In this document: positions 58,650 through 64,000 of the stretch, in pieces
Numbering within the stretch: position 1 is the stretch's first letter
How the letters are laid out: the number at the start of each line of letters is the position of its first letter
Origin: an uncultured Anaerolineae bacterium
GTDB taxonomy: Bacteria; Chloroflexota; Anaerolineae; Aggregatilineales; Phototrophicaceae
Assembly: GCA_937995825.1 (NCBI GenBank)
Contig: CALKJO010000001.1
Coordinates: 62,001 to 126,000 of the forward strand
DNA: 64,000 bases
Direction: 5' to 3'
Position numbers and translations under genes: made by a program
The notes under the pieces: model-generated
The model's input: the letters and a program-made list of their open reading frames with translations, nothing else
Databases searched by the model: none
Told to the model about the DNA's origin: nothing

Positions 58650-59801
58650 TCAGCGTATGGATGCGGCACTGGCAGACTGCGAACTTGCCCGATTATGGGA
58701 GACCACCGGTAGATACACCAGCGCCTGCGTCCCTTTATCGACAACAGAGCGAATCTCCAGTCTGCCGCCATGCACGTCGATCAGTTGTTGAGCCAAGCTC
58801 AAACCGATGCCCATGCCCTGCTGCTCGTTGAGCTCGCGGTCGAGCTGGGAGAATAATTCCATCGCGCGCGTGAGCCGATCTTCGGGGATGCCGCTGCCCT
58901 GGTCAGTGACGGTGACACGGACGCCTTCAGGGACATATTTCTGCCCAATAAATACGGTGCTGTTAAGAGGCGCGTAGGCAATCGCATTGGCGATCAGCTC
59001 GATCAGCGCCTGCTTGAGCGCGGGCGGATTACAGACGACAAAGGCATCCGCCGCGGCATCACCATGCTTGATCGTCACGCTGTCATCATGGCGTCCGGTG
59101 ATCCGGCGCGCCTGATTGATCGCGCTCATGACCAGATCGGACAGCCGCGCCTCAACCCCCTGACTGGTGATCGACTTGTAAGACAGCGTTTGCGTCTGAA
59201 GCTGCGTGATGAAAGCGAGCTGCTCCACGCGCCGGCTGAGACGGATGCTGCCCTCGGCGAAGGTCTCCAGCAGATCGCGCATCTCCTCCGGCGTGAAGAG
59301 CTTGGCTTCACGCAGGAGGATATCGACCGCTGTATTCATCGAGACCAGCGGCGTCCGCAATTCGTGAGTCAGCATCCGCGCGAGCGCGCGCTTGGTCTTA
59401 TCGAGGCGCATCTCCGCCGCTTCGTTTAACACCTGATGACGACGCAGGCGCACCATCATCGACTCGAGCAGTTCCTGCGTGGTAAAGGGGCGTATCAGAT
59501 AGTCATCCGCGCCCAGGTTCATCGCTCGGCGCATTGCGTTTCTGTCATAGCGCCCAGCGATCAGGATGAATGGGATCGACTGGGTTTGAGGGTCAGCGCG
59601 GATCAGTTCCAGAAGTTCACTGCCATCGAGATTGAGCGATGGCATATCGCAGACGATCAGATCGGGCGCGTTCGCCTGTGCCTTGAGCAGCGCGTCCGCT
59701 GTGTTATCGACGGTCTCCACTTCAAAATAGGTCTCCCGCAAAGTCTCCGCGATGGACTCGCGCGGGGTGCTCTCATTTTCGACAATCAGCAGCCTTGGCA
59801 T
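58650..59801 (-). CDS. Receiver-histidine kinase hybrid (soluble)
   Basis: A 383-residue protein with the same architecture as the 44486 gene. The receiver (1-122) has LLIVENESTPRES, where the acidic pair reads Glu-Asn-Glu, Asp in LIVCDMPSLNLDG, and Lys replaced by Arg in DDYLIRPFTTQEL, so phosphotransfer may be altered. The kinase has H-box MLTHELRTPLVSMNTAVDIL, N-box ELIANAIAYA, G1 DQGSGIPEDR and G2 GMGIGLSLAQQLIDVHGG. It follows the M24 peptidase gene by 137 bases. Signal unknown. Confidence 0.9.
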   Translation of the reverse strand: MPRLLIVENESTPRESIAETLRETYFEVETVDNTADALLKAQANAPDLIVCDMPSLNLDGSELLELIRADPQTQSIPFILIAGRYDRNAMRRAMNLGADDYLIRPFTTQELLESMMVRLRRHQVLNEAAEMRLDKTKRALARMLTHELRTPLVSMNTAVDILLREAKLFTPEEMRDLLETFAEGSIRLSRRVEQLAFITQLQTQTLSYKSITSQGVEARLSDLVMSAINQARRITGRHDDSVTIKHGDAAADAFVVCNPPALKQALIELIANAIAYAPLNSTVFIGQKYVPEGVRVTVTDQGSGIPEDRLTRAMELFSQLDRELNEQQGMGIGLSLAQQLIDVHGGRLEIRSVVDKGTQALVYLPVVSHNRASSQSASAASIR

Positions 59802-59928
59802 GGTCTGCTCCTGAAATCCCGTCCATCGCCTTTTGACTGGAGCTTATCCTTACTTTAATTCTAACTAAAATGGCGATCTGCTTATCCTTGAGCTTGGCTA
59901 GTGATTGAATGAAGGGGGGCGCCCCGTG

Positions 59929-59946
59929 CTGCCTGCGATCAGGCAG
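59929..59946 (-). terminator. Hairpin at the end of the M24 peptidase gene
   Basis: CTGCCTG (59929-59935), loop CGAT, CAGGCAG (59940-59946) span the stop codon of the peptidase gene. A GC-rich palindrome follows (GGGGCGCCCC at 59916-59925). No U-tract. Confidence 0.4.
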
Positions 59947-61048
59947 GGATGATCAGCTCACGGGGAAACTGCGTCAGCACTTCGACGCTGTCGGCAGTGA
60001 CGACGACATCATCCTCAATGCGGACGCCGCCAACGCCGGGCAGATAAATCCCTGGCTCGATGGTGAAGGTCATGCCCGTCTGCAAGATATCGGTCACGCC
60101 CGCCGCGATCTGCGGGATCGGCTCGTGAATGTCCAGCCCCAGCCCATGCCCGGTGCGGTGGATGAAATACGCGCCATAGCCCGCCGCCGAGATCAGGTCA
60201 CGCGCGGCTTTGTCCACATCGCCCATCGGGACTCCGGGTCGAACTGCCGCCTTCGCCGCGATATTCGCGCTCAAGACTGTATTGAACATGCGCTGGAGAT
60301 CGGCGGGCGCTTCGCCCAGGCAGAATGTCCGCGTGATGTCGGCGGGGTAGCCATCGACCACCGCGCCGAAGTCGATGATGATGAGCTGACCGCGCTCCAA
60401 TCGGCGGTCGCCGACGCTGCCATGGGGCAGGGCGCTGTTTGCCCCAAACTGCACCGCCGGACTGAACGCCTCGCCGTGTCCGCCTTCTTCCTTCATCAGC
60501 ACGGACAGGCGGCTGGCGATCTCGCGCTCGGTCACGCCGACTTTGATCTCCAGCAGCAGGCGCTCAAGCGCGCGCTCACTGACGGCAATGGCGCGGCGCA
60601 TGGCGTCCACCTCGTAAGGGGACTTGATGGCGCGGATGGCGATCAGACCGCGCTCGACTCCGCGCACGCCCATCGTTGGGTCGATGCGCTGAAAGGTCAG
60701 CCATTCAGTGACGCGCATCGTCATGCCGTCCACGCCGAGGATGCCGCCGCGCAGCCCCAATCCATCGACCGCCGCCTCAAATGCGCCCTGATAGCCTTCG
60801 GAGTCGCTCCAGACGAAGGCGCGGGCATTGAGGTCAGGGCGCTGATCGAGCTTGCTCGCCTCAAGCTGGGGGATGATCATGGCAAAGCTGTCCGCCGTGA
60901 TCAGGGCAATCGTCGGGCGCTGCATCAGATGGAGGGATAAGCCCGTGAAATAGCGCATATTCGCGCCAGGGACAAGCGCGATGGCGCTCACGCCGTCGAT
61001 GAGCAGGGCGCGCAAACGATTCAGCCGTGCGTTATAATCAAAGGTCAT
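59939..61048 (-). CDS. M24-family aminopeptidase P/prolidase-like enzyme
   Basis: A 369-residue creatinase/prolidase-type metallopeptidase that cleaves Xaa-Pro bonds. The creatinase N-domain is residues about 1-130. The metal ligands are in LIIIDFGAVVDGYPADITRTF (two Asp), THR/His in FIHRTGHGLGLDIHEP, Glu in FTIEPGIYLPGVGG and Glu in VRIEDDVVVT. Cytosolic. The start codon is ATG 61048, and a MoxR unit diverges from it. A soluble receiver-kinase gene follows downstream. Confidence 0.95.
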   Translation of the reverse strand: MTFDYNARLNRLRALLIDGVSAIALVPGANMRYFTGLSLHLMQRPTIALITADSFAMIIPQLEASKLDQRPDLNARAFVWSDSEGYQGAFEAAVDGLGLRGGILGVDGMTMRVTEWLTFQRIDPTMGVRGVERGLIAIRAIKSPYEVDAMRRAIAVSERALERLLLEIKVGVTEREIASRLSVLMKEEGGHGEAFSPAVQFGANSALPHGSVGDRRLERGQLIIIDFGAVVDGYPADITRTFCLGEAPADLQRMFNTVLSANIAAKAAVRPGVPMGDVDKAARDLISAAGYGAYFIHRTGHGLGLDIHEPIPQIAAGVTDILQTGMTFTIEPGIYLPGVGGVRIEDDVVVTADSVEVLTQFPRELIIPA

Positions 61049-61085
61049 CGTTGAAGTCCTTTTGTGTACTGCACCGATGGGTAGG

Positions 61086-61113
61086 TTGGCGGCGAAAAAA
61101 GCCGTGTTACAAT
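61086..61113 (+). promoter_or_regulatory. Promoter of the MoxR unit
   Basis: TTGGCG (61086-61091), a 16-base spacer and TACAAT (61108-61113). The ATG of a short ORF starts 7 bases after the -10, so a leaderless start is likely. Confidence 0.5.
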
Positions 61114-61120
61114 CAAAGAC

Positions 61121-61183
61121 ATGCTGAGAAATGCTGCTCTTGTTTCCCGCACGTCAAGTCTACAGGACGAAATCTCATGTTGA
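61121..61183 (+). other. Possible leaderless leader ORF overlapping the MoxR start
   Basis: A 20-codon ORF from ATG 61121 (MLRNAALVSRTSSLQDEISC) ends in TGA 61181-61183, past the MoxR ATG at 61177. Its codons (AGA, AAT, GCT) do not follow the local G/C preference, so it is more likely a regulatory ORF than a functional protein, if translated. Confidence 0.3.
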
Positions 61184-62157
61184 AAGATCTAAGCCAGGTC
61201 AAGCGGTCGCTGGGCGATCAGCAGTATGTCGCCACCGATGAAATCGCAACGGTGATGTTCCTGGCTGAGCAGCTTGGCAAACCTGTATTAGCTGAGGGGC
61301 CTGCCGGCGTTGGCAAGACCGAACTGGCGAAAGCCTGGGCGAAGATCAGCCGCAAGCCGCTGATCCGCTTGCAGTGTTACGAAGGGCTGGACGAAAGCAA
61401 GGCGCTTTACGAATGGGAATACGCCAAGCAGATGCTCTACACGCAGCTTCTGCGCGACAAGCTGAGCCAGCTTCTGGCGGATGCCAGCACGCTGACCGAA
61501 GCGGCGGATCGGCTGAGCAAAGAGGAAGATGTCTTTTTCTCGGATCGTTTCCTGCTGGCGCGTCCGCTGCTGAAGGCGATCACCTCCGATGAACCGGTGG
61601 TGCTGCTGATCGACGAGATCGACCGCGCCGACGCGGAATTTGAGGCGTTTCTGCTCGAAGTGTTGAGCGATTTTCAGGTGTCCGTGCCGGAACTGGGGAC
61701 GATTCAGGCGAAGCATCAGCCGATTGTACTGCTGACGAGCAACAACACCCGCGAGCTGTCCGAGGCGCTCAAGCGGCGCTGCCTGTACCTGTTCATCGAC
61801 TATCCGAGCGCCGAGACCGAGATTGGCATCGTGCGGATGCGCGTCCCGAATTTGAGTCAGAAGCTGGCGCAGCAGGCGGTCGAAGTCGTGCAGGGACTGC
61901 GGCAGATGGACTTGAAGAAAAGCCCCTCCGTCAGCGAGACCATCGACTGGGCGCGCGCGCTGGTCATGCTCAACGCCGACAATCTCGATAAGGAAACGCT
62001 CGAAAACACGCTGACCGTGCTGCTCAAACATGAGAGCGACGTGCAGAAAGCGAAGCGAGCGCTGCTCGGCAGCCGACCGCATCCACTCGACAACGACCCG
62101 CGCGGCTCCTCGTCGCAAAGTCGGCGTCTGCGTCGTCCGGGCGACTGGAATCACTGA
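61177..62157 (+). CDS. MoxR-family AAA+ ATPase
   Basis: A 326-residue AAA+ protein of the MoxR/CoxD type. Walker A is EGPAGVGKTELAKA, Walker B is VVLLIDEIDRADAEFEAFLLEVL, and sensor 1 is LLTSNNTRELSEALKRRC. The C-terminal helical lid contains SVSETIDWARAL. MoxR proteins assemble into hexamers and aid maturation of metalloenzymes with a VWA protein, which is not encoded in the window. ATG 61177 has AGGA upstream. The longer ORF is rejected because it reads through the divergent promoter. A glycosyltransferase gene starts 13 bases after its stop. Confidence 0.93.
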   Translation: MLKDLSQVKRSLGDQQYVATDEIATVMFLAEQLGKPVLAEGPAGVGKTELAKAWAKISRKPLIRLQCYEGLDESKALYEWEYAKQMLYTQLLRDKLSQLLADASTLTEAADRLSKEEDVFFSDRFLLARPLLKAITSDEPVVLLIDEIDRADAEFEAFLLEVLSDFQVSVPELGTIQAKHQPIVLLTSNNTRELSEALKRRCLYLFIDYPSAETEIGIVRMRVPNLSQKLAQQAVEVVQGLRQMDLKKSPSVSETIDWARALVMLNADNLDKETLENTLTVLLKHESDVQKAKRALLGSRPHPLDNDPRGSSSQSRRLRRPGDWNH

Positions 62158-62170
62158 GCAGCGGCGGGCG

Positions 62171-63277
62171 TTGGCAAAAATCCTGTTTGTCGCCTCGATC
62201 CACCATCCTGAGGCGCTGCGCGCCATGCCGCCAGGGACGCTCTTTCCATCGAGCATGGCGCAGCACTTCTGGGAGAAAGCGCTGCGCAAACGCGGACACA
62301 CGCTCGCAGCGTTTTACCGCAATCAGCCCGCCATCGGCGGCATGGGGCGGACGAAACGGCATTCGCAGCAGATCACGCTGGGCAAGCTGATCGATGCGGC
62401 GCTCAACCGCGTCCCGCCGCGCCTGAGTCCCGATCTGCGCGCCCGCAATGCCGCCTTGATCGCGCAGACGCGGGCATTTCAGCCGGAGATCGTCTGGATG
62501 GTGGGCGATAACACGGTGATCTACCCGGAGACGCTGGCAACAGTGAAGCGCGAGACCGGCTGCAAGCTGGTGTATGCCTGCGGGACATCCCCGATTGTCT
62601 TCAGCCACCCTATCGACCGCGCCGCCGCCCGCCTCTACGATCTGGTGCTGGCGAGCGACTACTATCATGGGGTGCAGTGGCTTGAACTGGGCGCGCGGCG
62701 GATGGAATGTCTGCCGCTGTCGGCGTGCGACCCGGATTTTCACCGACCATATGCCCTGAGCGACGCTGAACGGCGCGCGTATGCCTGCGAGATCGCGTTT
62801 GTCGGCACGCTGACGCCGGATACGCTCTACCGCCGCCGGATTCGCGCCCTGGAAGCCCTGACTGGCTTCGATCTGGGCATCTGGAGCGTGCATGATGTGC
62901 CGGAGTCGCTGAAAAAACACGTGCGTGGGCGGGCATTAGGCGAGGACATGCTGAAAATCCTGTCAGCAGCGAAGCTGTGCGTCAACACGCACGGCGATTT
63001 CGTCTTTTACGGCGGCAATCTGCGGCTGTTCGAGGTGGCGGGGGCGGGAGTCGCGCAGATCGCGGAAGACCTGCCGGGGACGCGGGCATGGTTCCCCGAT
63101 GACACGATCATCATCTACGCCGATTACGCCGATTTGCGCGCCAAAGTAGAGGCGATCCTGCGGAATGACGCAGCGCGCGAGGCGATGGCGGCGCGCGCCA
63201 GGGCGCATGTCTACCAGCATCACACCTACGCTGTCCGCGCATCACGATTTGAGGAATTGATGAAGGAGCTGCTTTGA
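62171..63277 (+). CDS. CgeB-like glycosyltransferase
   Basis: A 368-residue GT-B protein of the CgeB/DUF3880 type. The start is TTG 62171 (reading AKILFVASIHHPEALRAM). The ORF is open further upstream, but that part overlaps MoxR. The N-domain has IVWMVGDNTVIYPETLATVKRETG and YDLVLASDYYHGVQWLELGARRMECLPLSACDP. The C-domain has EIAFVGTLTPDTLYRRRIRAL and the C-terminal signature AKLCVNTHGDFVFYGGNLRLFEVAGAGVAQIAEDLPG. Probably transfers a sugar to a surface or spore-like polymer. The methylenetetrahydrofolate reductase start overlaps its stop. Confidence 0.88.
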   Translation: MAKILFVASIHHPEALRAMPPGTLFPSSMAQHFWEKALRKRGHTLAAFYRNQPAIGGMGRTKRHSQQITLGKLIDAALNRVPPRLSPDLRARNAALIAQTRAFQPEIVWMVGDNTVIYPETLATVKRETGCKLVYACGTSPIVFSHPIDRAAARLYDLVLASDYYHGVQWLELGARRMECLPLSACDPDFHRPYALSDAERRAYACEIAFVGTLTPDTLYRRRIRALEALTGFDLGIWSVHDVPESLKKHVRGRALGEDMLKILSAAKLCVNTHGDFVFYGGNLRLFEVAGAGVAQIAEDLPGTRAWFPDDTIIIYADYADLRAKVEAILRNDAAREAMAARARAHVYQHHTYAVRASRFEELMKELL

Positions 63278-64000
63278 AACACAAACACACTGCCCCACTG
63301 GTCAGCGCATCCAGGTTAGAGCGGAAGCTGCGGGCGGGCGCATTCGCAGTCGTCGCCGAAGTTTGCCCGCCGACCTCCGCCGACCTGACCCCCTGGCTGG
63401 ATCGCGTCGAGGCGCTCCGTTCCTATGCGGACACGCTTCAGCTCACCGATATGCCGCTGGCGACACCGCACACCGCCAATCTCGCGGCGGGCGCGCTGCT
63501 GGTCGGGCGCGGCTTCGATGTGATGATCAACATCACCTGCCGCGACCGCAACCGCATCGCTCAGCAGGGCTATCTGCTCGGCGCGGCGGCTGTCGGCATC
63601 GACAATATCTTCTGCCTGACCGGAGATCATCCCCGCTTCGGCGATCACCCGACCGCCGCGCCGGTTTTCGAACTGGACTCGTTCGGCTGGCTGGCGCTGG
63701 CGAAACAAATGCGCGATGGCGGGACGCTCGCCAATGGACGGACGATTGAGACGCCGCCCCGCGCCTTTCTGGGAGCCGCCGCTGCGCCGGACTCGCCGCC
63801 GGTCGAGTCGCGCCCTGAAAACGCGCTGCGCAAGGTGGACAGCGGCGCGGACTTCCTGGCGACTCAGCCGATCCTGGATGTGGATGCCTTCAAGCTATAC
63901 ATGGCGCGGCTGCGCGATCTGGGCGTGACCGAGCGCGCGTTCGTGATCGCGGGGATCATGGCGGTCACGTCGATGAACCAGGTGGACGCGCTGCGCGCCA
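63274..64000 (+). CDS. metF: Methylenetetrahydrofolate reductase (runs off the right edge)
   Basis: The first 242 codons lie in the window. The start is TTG 63274, overlapping the previous stop (TTGA), with AAGGAG at ideal spacing. The TIM-barrel MTHFR pattern is visible: AVVAEVCPPTSADLTPWLDRVEALR, ADTLQLTDMPLATPHTANLAAGALLV, VMINITCRDRNRIAQQGYLLGAAAVGIDNIFCLTGDHP (the RDRN and TGD motifs bind folate and flavin), and DFLATQPILDVDAF. It reduces 5,10-methylene-THF to 5-methyl-THF for methionine synthesis or the Wood-Ljungdahl methyl branch. An internal insertion around residues 155-190 is Ala/Pro rich. The C-terminus is missing. Confidence 0.92.
   Translation, partial: MKHKHTAPLVSASRLERKLRAGAFAVVAEVCPPTSADLTPWLDRVEALRSYADTLQLTDMPLATPHTANLAAGALLVGRGFDVMINITCRDRNRIAQQGYLLGAAAVGIDNIFCLTGDHPRFGDHPTAAPVFELDSFGWLALAKQMRDGGTLANGRTIETPPRAFLGAAAAPDSPPVESRPENALRKVDSGADFLATQPILDVDAFKLYMARLRDLGVTERAFVIAGIMAVTSMNQVDALRA

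Overview
The window is a GC-rich, densely packed bacterial chromosome segment of about 58 protein genes. No rRNA, tRNA, CRISPR array, transposase or prophage gene was recognised. Gene style suggests a Chloroflexota bacterium, probably Anaerolineae-like. The reasons are many SH3/LysM lipoproteins and secreted proteins with Pro/Thr-rich linkers, eukaryotic-type Ser/Thr kinases, GAF-PAS-cyclase proteins, roadblock/V4R signalling genes, a NurA/HAS-barrel pair and no outer-membrane machinery. This taxonomic call is inference from gene content only.

Layout. 1-3314 (minus): asnB, an unrecognised aromatic-rich protein and the N-terminal part of a Ser/Thr kinase. 3462-9465: a membrane histidine kinase, two small secreted Cna-B/SdrD-like proteins (one with LysM), an SH3 lipoprotein and an OmpR-type two-component pair. 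9672-13254: NurA nuclease with a HAS-barrel protein, then a DUF3887-like protein with an alpha/beta hydrolase. 13353-17390 (minus): the succinate dehydrogenase operon, with SdhC and SdhD fused into one membrane protein, followed by a small membrane protein. 17676-25126: a degenerate-M23/SH3/glycosidase-fold protein, an Swt1-HEPN-like protein, an SDR, a receiver-roadblock protein with a cysteine-less thioredoxin-fold protein, and a secreted protein. 25210-28527: a Fur-family regulator, a glycosyltransferase, a Uma2 nuclease and an SGNH hydrolase. 28604-32130: two tandem GAF-PAS-class III cyclases. 32212-39855: a molybdopterin oxidoreductase, rfaE2, a GT-C membrane protein, trpS, metG, dtd and a DinB-like gene. 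39982-47382: a giant atypical kinase, a receiver-kinase hybrid, a zincin-like protease, a ferredoxin and a frameshifted membrane gene. 47434-50626 (minus): a xylose/ribose-type ABC transporter. 50816-58560: ychF, a glycosyltransferase, LysM/OsmC genes, a roadblock-V4R-response regulator operon, a FolC-like ligase and a DUF4097-like protein. 58650-64000: a receiver-kinase hybrid, an M24 peptidase, a MoxR ATPase, a CgeB-like glycosyltransferase and the start of a methylenetetrahydrofolate reductase.

The most notable system is the tandem cyclase pair at 28604-32130. The first protein has lost both metal-binding aspartates but keeps the transition-state Asn/Arg. The second keeps both aspartates but has lost the Asn/Arg. 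This is the C1/C2 split seen in mammalian membrane adenylyl cyclases, so the two overlapping genes probably encode an obligate heterodimer with one composite active site, each half carrying its own GAF and PAS sensor. Other points of interest are the SdhC-SdhD fusion with an apparent extra membrane helix, several proteins that keep a fold but lose catalytic residues, and intergenic hairpins that lack U-tracts.
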